This document shows, in pieces, positions 51,980-60,024 of a stretch of DNA of 64,000 bases. The position numbers and the translations under genes were made by a program. How positions within the stretch are numbered: the first letter of the stretch is position 1; each line of letters opens with the position of its first letter. The DNA comes from Halobiforma lacisalsi AJ5 (GTDB taxonomy: Archaea; Halobacteriota; Halobacteria; Halobacteriales; Natrialbaceae). The DNA is taken from the NCBI RefSeq assembly GCF_000226975.2, contig NZ_CP019285.1:1922001-1986000 (forward strand), written 5' to 3'. A model generated the notes under the pieces. The model was not told where the DNA came from, did no database searches, and saw nothing but the letters and a program-made list of their open reading frames with translations.

Positions 51980-52522
51980 TTACTCCGTCTCGAGTTCCCG
52001 GTCGGTTCGCTCCCGTTCGCCGTCGCGGTCGTGGTCGTGGTCGTGGTCGCGATTGTGATCCCGGTCGCGTGCCCACGCCTCCGCGTCCTCGAGCGTCTCC
52101 GTCTCCAGCAGTCGCTCGAGTTTGCGCTCGAACCCCTCGTCGGTCAACTCGCCGGCCGCGTAGCGCTCCCGGAGGGTTTCGAGCGCCTCTCGAGAATCGG
52201 CTTCGAATCCGGAGGGGGCGTCCCCCGATCGACGTCGGTCGCGCTGGCGCTCGGACTCGCCCTGGCGTTCACCGCTCGTCCAGTCGTCGACCCACTCCTC
52301 GCGATCGGCTTCGTCGCCAAAGAGGATCGCAACCGTCGGCACGACGACGATGTAGCCGACGAGCAAGGCGGCGAGCCACCAGCTCTGTCCCGTAAACATG
52401 GCGCCGAGCCACAGGCCTGTCACGAGCATCGATGCGATTCCCGTCGCGTTTTCGCGGAGATCGGCCGTTCGGCCGCGGTCGTGTTCGCGGTCGCGTCTGT
52501 CGGTTTCCTCGCCGAGTCCCAT
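51980..52522 (-). CDS. SHOCT-domain membrane protein
   Basis: A 180-residue protein. The acidic/basic N-terminus (~25 residues) precedes two membrane spans (about 29-50 and 54-72, IASMLVTGLWLGAMF and WWLAALLVGYIVVVPTVAILFG). A charged linker leads to the SHOCT domain ALETLRERYAAGELTDEGFERKLERLLETE at ~117-147. The tail has a His-Asp repeat DHNRDHDHDHDRDGERER encoded by a GTGGTC-type repeat (52025-52060). SHOCT domains bind partners or membrane-associated factors; the role is unknown. It is convergent with mrpG. Confidence 0.85.
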   Translation of the reverse strand: MGLGEETDRRDREHDRGRTADLRENATGIASMLVTGLWLGAMFTGQSWWLAALLVGYIVVVPTVAILFGDEADREEWVDDWTSGERQGESERQRDRRRSGDAPSGFEADSREALETLRERYAAGELTDEGFERKLERLLETETLEDAEAWARDRDHNRDHDHDHDRDGERERTDRELETE

Positions 52523-52652
52523 ACCGATCGTGTCGGAACGTAGATGAATATAGCTTGTCGCCGCCGAGCGTCGACGGATCGCTACGGCGGGTGCTGTGTG
52601 GGCGGTGGGGGAGCAGGTGGGCAGGTGAGCAGGTGGCGGAGAAGTGCGCGTC

Positions 52653-54878
52653 TTACGCGAGCGTCGACTCGAGTGCCTCGAGCGCAGCCTCGCGGACGGC
52701 CTCCCGTTCGCCGGGGAGGAACTCGATGTGACCGTCCTGACCGCCGACGACGCGGACGCCGGCGTCGGTCGCCGCGTCGGCGATGGCGTCGCCGAACTCG
52801 CGGACGTCGATCGAGTCGATGGGGCGGACGTGCAGTTCGTCGTCGGCCAGACCGAAGACGGCGAACGGCTCCGCCGCGTCGCGACGGCGGTACAGCGCGT
52901 CCAGCAGCAGCGTCGTCGTCGGGAAGTCGAAGCGGTGAGTAAACGCCGTCGTGTCGAGTACGGCGACGGTGACGTCACCGACCCGTTCGGTCGTCAGGTT
53001 CTCCCGTGCGGTCTCGAGTTCCGTCTCGAGTTTCGCGCGGAACTGCTCGGAGACGTGGGCGGCGAGTTCGCCGTCGGCGTCCCGGCCGTCGTCGCCCGCG
53101 GCGCCGTCGCCGAACAGCAGGTCGGCGACCAGTTCGCGCTTGTCCTTGTACGACTGGTAGTAGGCCTCGAGCGCGACGGCCTCGCGGCGCTCGGAGAGGC
53201 CGGTCTCGTCGAAGCCGGCGTCGGCGGCGAGGTCGAGGTAGGCCTCGGGGGCGTCCTCCCAGTAGCTGACCGCCGGGAGGTGCTCGAGGTCGGCCCGGAC
53301 CTCGTCGTTGACGTGGGCGCCGACGTTGGCGGCGAGCGCCGTCGAGGTGAGGTCGGTCACGTCCACGCCGGTGAGCGACGGCGCGACGGCGACCGAGACG
53401 GCCTCGGCGACGGCGTCGTCCGCACGGCTGTCGTCGACGACGACCGCGTTGGCGTCGTACAGCGAGAGCAGTTCGTAGCCGTCGACCGACTCCTCGGTGG
53501 AGCCGGCGTCGACGAGCACGATCAGGGGGAACTGCTCGCCGTGGCGCTCGCGGGCCTCGAGCATCGAGGTGACGTCGTCGGTCGCGGCGTCCATGTCGTA
53601 GACGCGACCGTCGAGCGGCCGGCGCTCGAAGTAGTGGTACTCGGCGTCCTCGCGGGTGTGCTTCTCGCGGATCAGCGGGAGGACCGCGCGCTCGATGGCG
53701 GCGCCGGCGACGTAGCCGTCCGCGGTCGCGCTGTGGCGGACGACGATCGGTCGGGCCTCCATGACCGCACGCCGGATCGCGGTCGCGGCGTCGCCGACTT
53801 CGTCGGAGACGGCGGCGACGGCGTCGTGATCGGCAAGCAGGTCGATCTCGGCGGGTCGAGCCTCGCGCTCGATCGCGGTCTCGAGGCGGTCGACGACGGT
53901 TTCGCGTTCCTCGTCGGTGAGCACCTCGAGCGCCTCGGTCTCGATCTGGAGTTCGCCGTGATGGCGTTCGACCTCGCCCTCGAGGGCCACGACGTCGCCG
54001 ACCTCGACGCTCGGGTAGGCGCGGACGCCGGCCTCCTCGAAGGCGGCACACTCGACGCTCCCGGCCTCGTCGCTCAGTTCGAAGACCGTCGGGCCGCTGG
54101 TCTGTCGGACCCCGGTGATCTCGCCCTCGAGTCGGACGACGGTACCGACCTGGCCGTCGATCGTGTCGACGGTGGTCCGCTTGAGCGCGGCGTCGGTGTC
54201 GGCGGTCGGCTCGGCGTCGGCCGCGTCGTCGGTCGCCGCGGTCGACCCGCTCGCGCTCGCTTCGGCCGTGACGGTGCCGCCCGATCCGGCGGCGACCGCG
54301 TCGGTCGTGCTCGCGCCGGACGGGACCTCCTCGTCGCTCGGGCCGGTGTCGTCGGCCGCAGTCTGGAGGTCGCCGGCGGTGGGTTCGTCCGGTTCCGCCG
54401 CTTCGGTGGGTTCGGATTCGCTCGCGTCAGCTCCGTCTTCGGCATCGGAGGTGTCGGAGGCGTCGGAGGCGTCCGAGGCATCGCTCTCGTCCTCGACCGC
54501 TTCCGGACGTACCTCGTCGTCGCCCGTGTCGATCAGCTTCCCGCGGAACTCGCGTTCGCGCTGGCGGATCGACCAGCCGAGGTCGACGTTGCCGTTGTCG
54601 CGGACGTCGAGCACCTGGACGAAGACCTCGTCGCCGGGCTCCCAGTCGAGGCTTTCGAGTCGTTGGTCGAGTTCGCTTCTGTGCAACAGGCCAGTGACGT
54701 GGTCGCCGACGTCGACGAAGACGCCGAAGTCGGCGTAGCCGTCGACGGTACCCCGGTAGTAGCGGCCGGGGGTGAGTTCCGAGGCGGACGTTCCGCGAAA
54801 TTCGAAAACGGCGTCCTCCTCGTGACTCTCGCAGATTTCTCCGTCGACAGCTGTGCCACAGATGATACAGTTACCCAT
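52653..54878 (-). CDS. DHH/RecJ-like protein with S1 and OB domains, catalytic residues lost
   Basis: A 741-residue multi-domain nucleic-acid protein. An N-terminal zinc knuckle has C4, C7, C16 and H19. S1 RNA-binding domain ~35-107 (GYADFGVFVDVGDHVTGLLH). A long acidic repeat linker ~118-235 contains (SDA)n. OB-fold ~243-322 (TVVRLEGEITGVRQTSG). The RecJ/DHH core starts ~345. Canonical HADADG is replaced by SATADG (residues 383-388) and DHH by DDS (482/483/484), while DAGS keeps Asp457. Nuclease activity is therefore doubtful. In archaea such RecJ relatives join GINS/CMG or act on RNA (family knowledge). It is probably co-transcribed with the small gene upstream. Confidence 0.85.
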   Translation of the reverse strand: MGNCIICGTAVDGEICESHEEDAVFEFRGTSASELTPGRYYRGTVDGYADFGVFVDVGDHVTGLLHRSELDQRLESLDWEPGDEVFVQVLDVRDNGNVDLGWSIRQREREFRGKLIDTGDDEVRPEAVEDESDASDASDASDTSDAEDGADASESEPTEAAEPDEPTAGDLQTAADDTGPSDEEVPSGASTTDAVAAGSGGTVTAEASASGSTAATDDAADAEPTADTDAALKRTTVDTIDGQVGTVVRLEGEITGVRQTSGPTVFELSDEAGSVECAAFEEAGVRAYPSVEVGDVVALEGEVERHHGELQIETEALEVLTDEERETVVDRLETAIEREARPAEIDLLADHDAVAAVSDEVGDAATAIRRAVMEARPIVVRHSATADGYVAGAAIERAVLPLIREKHTREDAEYHYFERRPLDGRVYDMDAATDDVTSMLEARERHGEQFPLIVLVDAGSTEESVDGYELLSLYDANAVVVDDSRADDAVAEAVSVAVAPSLTGVDVTDLTSTALAANVGAHVNDEVRADLEHLPAVSYWEDAPEAYLDLAADAGFDETGLSERREAVALEAYYQSYKDKRELVADLLFGDGAAGDDGRDADGELAAHVSEQFRAKLETELETARENLTTERVGDVTVAVLDTTAFTHRFDFPTTTLLLDALYRRRDAAEPFAVFGLADDELHVRPIDSIDVREFGDAIADAATDAGVRVVGGQDGHIEFLPGEREAVREAALEALESTLA

Positions 54879-54958
54879 CTACTCGATTGAAGCAGGTTCG
54901 CCCTAAAACGGTTGTCGAAATGCGTTCGTCCTCTCGGCCCGGCGGACCGACACCGGAT

Positions 54959-55222
54959 TCAGTCGAACACCGACGAGTCCTCCTCGAGTTCGTCGATGTC
55001 GTCGGTGAGTTTCCGGACGTCCTCGGGGAACAGCGAGACCTGGATCTCGTTGCCGTCGTCGTCCTCGAAAACGAGTTTGACCCGCTTGTCGCCGAACTCC
55101 CGTGCCTCGACGTCGTCGACGTCGAACAGCTTCGCGGTTGCCGACTTGTTCTTGGGGCCGACGTTCTTGATCGATCCGTCGTTGAGCTCGACCATGAAGT
55201 CCTCGAGGGTCAGTGCGAGCAT
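54959..55222 (-). CDS. small acidic haloarchaeal protein
   Basis: An 87-residue protein beginning MLALTLEDFMVELNDGSIKNVGPKN. A mostly beta core is suggested by alternating strands (RVKLVFEDDDGNEIQVSLFPED) and ends in a helix EDVRKLTDDIDELEEDS. I recognise it as a recurring haloarchaeal uncharacterised protein, but have no function. It is upstream of the S1/RecJ-like gene in the same direction with an 80-nt gap, so it may share its transcript. The reading frame upstream is open, but the ATG chosen begins the conserved part. Confidence 0.72.
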   Translation of the reverse strand: MLALTLEDFMVELNDGSIKNVGPKNKSATAKLFDVDDVEAREFGDKRVKLVFEDDDGNEIQVSLFPEDVRKLTDDIDELEEDSSVFD

Positions 55223-55636
55223 AGTCGGAGTACGGACCCGGGGTAAAAAACGGCACGGCATCGACGACGATGGTCGCCGGAGTGCTGGTCCGATGGGACG
55301 GGAGTACGATACTACGCCCGGAGCCGGCGATCGCTGCCGTCGTACCGCTCACCGAGCGAAGCGGCGCGACGAGCCCTTCGGGGGACGTGCGCCGACTTCT
55401 CGCCCTCGCTCGGCTCGAGTTCGATCGCGTTCGCGACCGGACCGCACGCGTGGTGTGTCAGGGCGCCTGCGGCCGGCTATCGATGTGAGCGGCGAACCCA
55501 TAAGTGTTGGTGACCGTACATTCCAGTGACGGCGACGCGACGGCGGTTTTCGTGCCGACCCGGGACGGTTGCGTGAGGGCGAGCGAGTCGCGCCCGTATA
55601 CATTTAAGGTATCTTCGAACCAACAGTTCGGACGCT
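55223..55636. other. intergenic spacer between divergent genes
   Basis: A 414-bp spacer without a credible gene. A TATA-like ATTTAAG at about 55602-55608 serves the hydrolase start at 55637. An inverted repeat CGAAC-CAACA-GTTCG (55617-55631) lies between them, near the transcription start, and could be an operator. Frames crossing the rest are not protein-like. Confidence 0.5.
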
Positions 55637-56350
55637 ATGGAACTCACCTGGCACGGTCACTCGACGTGGCACGTTACGGTCGGCGACACGGATTTGCTGA
55701 TCGACCCGTTCTTCGACAACCCGAAGACCGATCTCGAGCCGTCGGACGTCGAGACGCCCGACTGCGTCCTGTTGACCCACGGGCACGCGGACCACATCGC
55801 CCACGCCGGCGAGTTCTCCGACGCGACGCTGGTCGCGACGCCGGAACTGGTCTCGTACTGCGAGGACGAGTTCGGTTTCGAGGATGCCGTCGGCGGCATG
55901 GGGATGAACCTCGGCGGCACCGTCGAGTGCGGCGACGCCTACGTCACCATGGTCCGGGCGGACCACACCAACGGGATCATGACCGAGTACGACGTCGACG
56001 CCGGGATGCCAGCCGGGTTCGTCATCTCGGACGAACATCCCCACGACGCCGGCCCCGACGCCACGACCCTGTACAACGCCGGCGACACGGCGCTGATGAG
56101 CGAGATGCGCGACGTGATCGGCGACTACCTCGAACCCGACGCGGCGATCGTTCCGATCGGCGATCACTTCACCATGGGAACTCAGCAGGCCGCGGTCGCG
56201 GTCGACTGGCTCGACGTCGACCACGCGCTCCCGCAGCACTACGACACGTTCCCGCCGATCGAGACCGACCCCGAGGAGTTCGCCGAGTACGTCGACGACG
56301 CCGAGGTCCACATCCTCGAGGGCGACGAGTCGATCGAACTCGAGAGTTGA
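55637..56350 (+). CDS. metal-dependent hydrolase, UPF0173 (metallo-beta-lactamase fold)
   Basis: A 237-residue MBL-fold protein. THGHADHI supplies H48, H50, D52 and H53. Other sites are [10 protein letters not shown] (His), [10 protein letters not shown] (Asp) and the late [22 protein letters not shown] of UPF0173. Two metal ions are expected, with hydrolase activity on an unknown ester or phosphoester. Start [13 protein letters not shown] is canonical. It is monocistronic. Confidence 0.93.
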   Translation: MELTWHGHSTWHVTVGDTDLLIDPFFDNPKTDLEPSDVETPDCVLLTHGHADHIAHAGEFSDATLVATPELVSYCEDEFGFEDAVGGMGMNLGGTVECGDAYVTMVRADHTNGIMTEYDVDAGMPAGFVISDEHPHDAGPDATTLYNAGDTALMSEMRDVIGDYLEPDAAIVPIGDHFTMGTQQAAVAVDWLDVDHALPQHYDTFPPIETDPEEFAEYVDDAEVHILEGDESIELES

Positions 56351-56439
56351 GGCGACGTCGACGCGGCCCGGGCCGGAACGGATAGTCCGCGAATCGTTTC
56401 TGAGCGTTTTCGAGACGAGTTCGTTTCGGGGGTGGAGCC

Positions 56440-56487
56440 GATCCAATGCGATCCAATGCGATCCGATGCGATCCGATGCGATCCGAT
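56440..56487 (+). repeat. 10-bp tandem repeat ATCC(A/G)ATGCG, 4.7 copies
   Basis: ATCCAATGCG twice then ATCCGATGCG twice, followed by ATCCGAT, in the intergenic gap before osmC. One transition distinguishes the two pairs, which points to duplication within the array. No coding role is seen. Confidence 0.9.
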
Positions 56488-56643
56488 CTTGATCGGCGTC
56501 GAACCCCTCGAGGGTGATCCGAGGAAACGCATCGACGATCGAGCCCCCTCGACGTAACGTCCGGTCGGTGTTTCTCAGCTAGCTGGACGGTATCCTCCGG
56601 GAGAACAACGTTTACACGGGCGGCCGTAGACGTCACGACTGCC

Positions 56644-57039
56644 ATGTCGAAAGACGTCACCACCGTCTCCGAGGAAGGCTACAGCGCGACGAACGAGATC
56701 CGCGACTTCGAGACGACCATCGACGCCAACGGCGAGGACGCGCCCGACACACTCGAGGCGCTGCTCGCGGCCTACGGTTCCTGTTACGTCCCCGCGCTCC
56801 GGGTCGGCGGGCAACAGCGCGGCGAGGAGGACCTCGGGAAGATCGAGATCGAGTCGACGGGCGAACTCAACGACGACGACAAACTCGAGTCGGTCCACTT
56901 CGACATCCGTGTCGAGGCCGACGTCGACGACGAGACCGGCGAGGAGATCATCGAGCGCGCGTTCGAACTCTGCAAGGTCCACGACGCGCTGAAAGAGAGC
57001 CTCCACGCGGAGACGACCTTCGAGGGCGACGCGTTCTAA
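56644..57039 (+). CDS. OsmC family peroxiredoxin-like protein
   Basis: A 131-residue OsmC/Ohr-fold protein that reduces hydroperoxides with two Cys: C47 in AAYGSCYVPAL and C110 in ERAFELCKVHDAL, spaced as in the family. DTLEALLAAYGSC is the typical entry to the central helix. Length is near the ~140-residue norm. The gene ends in TAA directly at the left end of the IS element, whose insertion did not disrupt it. Confidence 0.93.
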   Translation: MSKDVTTVSEEGYSATNEIRDFETTIDANGEDAPDTLEALLAAYGSCYVPALRVGGQQRGEEDLGKIEIESTGELNDDDKLESVHFDIRVEADVDDETGEEIIERAFELCKVHDALKESLHAETTFEGDAF

Positions 57040-57058
57040 ATGAAAAGCAGCGCGAGTT

Positions 57059-57080
57059 CCCCGCCCCACCGTGGGCGGGG
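57059..57080 (+). repeat. left-end hairpin of the IS element
   Basis: Ten base pairs (CCCCGCCCAC with GTGGGCGGGG, one bulged C), located ~20 nt inside the left end, just beyond the tnpA stop. It is the expected single-strand hairpin recognised by Y1 transposases. Confidence 0.7.
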
Positions 57081-57090
57081 GTGAAGCGCG

Positions 57091-57495
57091 TCACTCCGGC
57101 GCGTGTTCCGTCTCTTCGATATACCGTTCAACCACTTCTTCCGACACTGCTCCCGTCGTCCCAACGTAGTATCCGACCTTCCAGAACCCGCCTCCCCAGA
57201 AATACGACTCCCGAATCTCGGGATACCGCTCCAGCAAGTGCTTTCCAGAGTACGACTTGAATTGCCGAGCGATGTTCGCAGGGCTGTACTTCGGGTCTGT
57301 TTTCACGAACAGGTGAACGTGGTCATCCGCAATCTCCAACGCCAGAATCTCGTGACCGAAGTGATCAGCAGTCTCACCAAACAACTCTTGAACGTCGTCT
57401 TCCACTACATCGAGAACCGAGTGTCGATACTGAGCGGGATCGGAGATCCCGCGAGGTACGCAAAGCTTCGCTTTGCTTGACTTCGGACACCACAC
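57091..57495 (-). CDS. tnpA: IS200-type Y1 transposase TnpA, likely defective
   Basis: HUH single-strand transposase. Recognisable are HVH in ADDHVHLFVKTDP (metal site), FKSYSGKHLLERYPEIRESYFWGGGFW and the catalytic Tyr region YYVGTTGAVSEEVVERYIEETEHAPE. Family homology continues 18 codons above the GTG used here (EYRSHAHSVSSCKYHFV, strand 1), but no ATG/GTG/TTG exists between it and an in-frame TAA at 57567. ATA stands where the family has ATG (57549). A 17-residue insertion (57430-57480) splits the conserved CPK-YRHSVL. Product is probably inactive or poorly made; C-terminal half intact. Confidence 0.8.
   Translation of the reverse strand: MWCPKSSKAKLCVPRGISDPAQYRHSVLDVVEDDVQELFGETADHFGHEILALEIADDHVHLFVKTDPKYSPANIARQFKSYSGKHLLERYPEIRESYFWGGGFWKVGYYVGTTGAVSEEVVERYIEETEHAPE
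57430..57480. repeat. 51-bp two-hairpin insertion inside tnpA
   Basis: Between the codons for CPK and YRHSVL, which are adjacent in other IS200/IS605 TnpA proteins, lie 51 in-frame bp. They comprise GCGGGATC-GGA-GATCCCGC (57434-57452) and GCAAAGC-TTC-GCTTTGC (57460-57476). Both are perfect stems with 3-nt loops. The length is a multiple of three and keeps the frame. It looks like a small palindromic element that inserted in the transposase. Confidence 0.6.
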
Positions 57496-57593
57496 GAAGT
57501 GATACTTGCAGGAACTAACCGAATGTGCGTGACTCCGATACTCTTCTATCCCTAATCCCTGTATTTATGATGTGTTAGAACGATTGTCAAAAT

Positions 57594-58898
57594 ATGGGTG
57601 AAGAAGCCACGAAGACGATTCAGATGCGCCTTCACATAGCGTCTGGTGAACGGTCGTGGCTTCACGACGCCCGCCTCGCATCACGCGAGATATTCAACCA
57701 AACCATCCGCCTCACACAACAAGGGCACACGCGCACCGAGATACAGCAGGAAGTTGACCGCGACGACTTCTTGCGAAACAACAAGTGCGCGGTCGTCGGC
57801 AAAGCCCTCCAAACGTGGGACTCCTACCAGTCACTCCTTGACTGGTGGGAGAACCACGACGATTCAGATGGAGGCAAGCCGACACCACCGAGTACGGACA
57901 AATCTGGTGCGTACCCGCTCGTGATGGCGCACACGGAAGGCTACCGCCTCACCGTGGACGACGATACGAACCGCGTCCAAGTCCGAATCAGCCCGAAACC
58001 ATACAAGAAGGTCACTGGTCACCTGCGCGGTGAACCGGATGCGATGGACGAACTTCGAGACGCCATCACGTCGGATGGGGTGGATGTGGGGCAGGCTGAA
58101 CTCCTGTACCGCGATGGCGTGTACTACCTACACGTCACGGTCACACGCGAGTTCGACGTGCCCGAACCCGGCACCGCTGATACTGTGGTCGGCGTGGACA
58201 TCAACGAGCGAAACGTCGCTCTCACCGCCCTCGACCGCGAGACGATGCGGACGAAGGGAACACTCGTTCTCGACTACGGACGGGTTAAGCAGGAACGCCA
58301 ACGCTACCATACCATCACCACTCGCTGTCAGGAACATGGCAAGACAAGCATCCACCAGAAACTCGGTGACAAGGAAGAACGCTTCACCGAGTGGGTGTTG
58401 CACCGTCTCTCCCGTGCTGTCGTGGAGTTCGCGGAACAGTTCTCGAACCCGGTTATCGTGTTCGAGGATATGAGCGGTATCCGCGATGAAATCAAGTACG
58501 GGACGTATATGAACCGCCGATTGCACAAACTCCCGTTCCACAAGTTCGAGACGTTCGTGTCGTACAAGGCAACGTGGCGGGAGATTCCCACGGACACGGT
58601 TGATGCCTATTACAACTCGAAGACGTGTTCGTGCTGTGGCGAGCGTGGGTATCGACAGGGACGGCGGTTCCGCTGTACGAATGATGGGTGTGACGTGGTG
58701 CAAGACCACGCCGACCGGAATGCATCGGTGAACATCGCGTGGCGCGAGAAGGTGAAACTCGACGGTAACACGACGAATTACCGGACTCACAAAACCCAGC
58801 CGCAAGTGCGGTTGGTGCGTCTGTCCGGGTCGGGGCGTGTAAACCGCCCAACCTCATCCCGCTCGCTTGCCGAGCAGGGAGTACTAGCGTACGGCTGA
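57594..58898 (+). CDS. tnpB: TnpB, RNA-guided endonuclease of IS605 family
   Basis: A 434-residue TnpB with all RuvC-like catalytic residues: Asp202 in VGVDINERNVAL, Glu291 in VIVFEDMSGIR and Asp374 in DHADRNASVNIA. The zinc ribbon CSCCG...CTNDGCD (C345, C348, C361, C366) is inserted before RuvC-III, as normal. N-terminal WED/REC-like domain precedes. TnpB proteins are guided by RNA from the element's right end to cleave DNA next to a motif, the ancestors of Cas12. ATG at 57594 lies 99 nt from the tnpA GTG. The C-terminus ends LAEQGVLAYG, beside the right end. Confidence 0.93.
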   Translation: MGEEATKTIQMRLHIASGERSWLHDARLASREIFNQTIRLTQQGHTRTEIQQEVDRDDFLRNNKCAVVGKALQTWDSYQSLLDWWENHDDSDGGKPTPPSTDKSGAYPLVMAHTEGYRLTVDDDTNRVQVRISPKPYKKVTGHLRGEPDAMDELRDAITSDGVDVGQAELLYRDGVYYLHVTVTREFDVPEPGTADTVVGVDINERNVALTALDRETMRTKGTLVLDYGRVKQERQRYHTITTRCQEHGKTSIHQKLGDKEERFTEWVLHRLSRAVVEFAEQFSNPVIVFEDMSGIRDEIKYGTYMNRRLHKLPFHKFETFVSYKATWREIPTDTVDAYYNSKTCSCCGERGYRQGRRFRCTNDGCDVVQDHADRNASVNIAWREKVKLDGNTTNYRTHKTQPQVRLVRLSGSGRVNRPTSSRSLAEQGVLAYG

Positions 58899-58942
58899 GG
58901 GAATTACAAAAGCCTCGGGCCACCGCGCCCGAGGTTGTTTAC
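58790..58942 (+). ncRNA. candidate omega-RNA (reRNA) at the right end of the IS element
   Basis: TnpB guide RNAs overlap the end of tnpB and the right end of the element. The 3' border is the CCTCGGGC/GCCCGAGG hairpin (58913-58934) and TTTAC. The 20-nt sequence right after it (GGGTCCCGGGGTTCGGTTCG) would be the guide. The extent of the RNA is inferred, not read directly. Confidence 0.45.
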
Positions 58943-59404
58943 GGGTCCCGGGGTTCGGTTCGACTCGTCGTTTCGGTTTGGTTCTATCGTCGCGTGCTCG
59001 AGTTCGCCCAGTTTTCGACTGTCCGACTCCGTAAGCGGCGGCTCTCGGCTGTCGGAACTCGATCGGGTCGACCGTATCGCTCGATCCTGGCTCGCACAGT
59101 CGAAAGCCCGGGGAGGGAACCACGGGGCCGCGGAAGCCAGCCGACGCCGACCGGTGGCGACGGTCCGGCCGTCGGTCCCGTCGGTCCCGTCGGTCCCGTC
59201 GGTCTGGGGTGGGGTGGAGTGGGGTGAACTCAGCGGAAGGTGGTTCAGCGGAACGTTCGGCTGGGGATGAACCGAAACGCCCGCTGCATTCGTGTATCCA
59301 ACGGCTCCCATAATATCGGTGATGCCAAAATACGTTGGTGGGTTCGAGCGCGCGGCGCGGGACCGAGAGGCAGGTTCAAGGAACTGCTCGAGACAGGACC
59401 TGAC
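58943..59404. other. gene-free spacer with short tandem repeats
   Basis: After the IS right end no gene is evident for ~460 bp. It contains four tandem copies of GTCGGTCCC-type 9-mers (59171-59206), followed by a G-rich GGGGT/GGAGT tract to about 59226. A complementary frame reads as a TDG repeat, but the rest of it is Arg/Pro/Ser-rich and not credible. Possible promoter for the next gene near 59320-59335 (CATAATATCGGTGATG). Confidence 0.55.
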
Positions 59405-59908
59405 ATGTTACGATCCTTCGAAGGTTCCGAGCCGGACGTCGCCGACACCGCCCACGTCGACGAGACGGCCGTCGTCATCGGCGACGTCGTCCTCGAGGCG
59501 GACGCGAGCGTCTGGCCCAACGCGACGCTGCGCGGCGATCACGGCCGGATCGTGGTCGGCGAGGGTGCGAACGTCCAGGACAACGCCGTGCTCCACGAGG
59601 ACGCCGAACTCGAGTCCTCGGCGACGGTCGGACACAGCGCGATCGCCCACGACGCCACGGTCGGAGAGCGCGCGCTCGTCGGCATGAACGCGGTCGTCCT
59701 CGACGGTGCCCGCGTCGGTGAGGGGGCGGTCGTCGCGGCTGGAAGCGTCGTCACCGAGGGGACCGAGGTGCCGCCGTCGACGCTGGTCGCGGGCTCGCCC
59801 GCGGAACCGAAAGGCGAAGTCGACGACCCGCGGCTCGAGGCGACGGCCGATCGGTACGTCGAACTGGCGACGCGCCACGAGGAGGGGTCCGAACGGCTGG
59901 ACGGATAG
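59405..59908 (+). CDS. gamma-carbonic anhydrase family protein
   Basis: A 167-residue left-handed beta-helix of hexapeptide repeats. Putative zinc ligands H64 (AVLHED), H77 (VGHSA) and H82 (AHDA) have the gamma-CA spacing. RGDHGRIVVGEGANVQDNAVLH is the family signature and NAVVLDGARVGEGAVVAAGSVV the C-terminal coil. Either a carbonic anhydrase or a related hexapeptide transferase. The start MLRSFEGSEPDV is chosen because upstream translation is not conserved. Confidence 0.92.
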   Translation: MLRSFEGSEPDVADTAHVDETAVVIGDVVLEADASVWPNATLRGDHGRIVVGEGANVQDNAVLHEDAELESSATVGHSAIAHDATVGERALVGMNAVVLDGARVGEGAVVAAGSVVTEGTEVPPSTLVAGSPAEPKGEVDDPRLEATADRYVELATRHEEGSERLDG

Positions 59909-60024
59909 CCGCTCCGGTCGGACTGGCGGGCTCGTGGCTTGGCGGTCCCCGCGGAGTCGGGGATCGGTCGGAGACGAGTCGAGGATGGGAAACGCTGATA
60001 CAGCGGCCGGCCGAATCGACGGTC

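Larger units (their letters stand above)
57040..58942. mobile_element. IS200/IS605-family insertion sequence, divergent tnpA-tnpB
   Basis: Divergent tnpA (minus) and tnpB (plus) flanked by subterminal hairpins: CCCCGCC(C)CAC/GTGGGCGGGG at 57059-57080 on the left, and CCTCGGGC/GCCCGAGG at 58913-58934 on the right. This is the classic organisation without terminal inverted repeats. The right boundary probably lies after TTTAC at 58938-58942. The left boundary is just after the osmC stop. Base composition is clearly lower in GC than the neighbours. TnpA appears defective and TnpB intact, so the element may be non-autonomous for transposition but active as an RNA-guided nuclease. Confidence 0.85.

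Noticed and set aside
56440-56487. CRISPR-like repeat array
   Set aside because: Units of 10 bp without spacers.
58904-59311. 135-codon minus frame with TDGTDGTDG repeat
   Set aside because: The TDG run is only the 9-bp DNA array; flanking residues are not protein-like and no start context exists.
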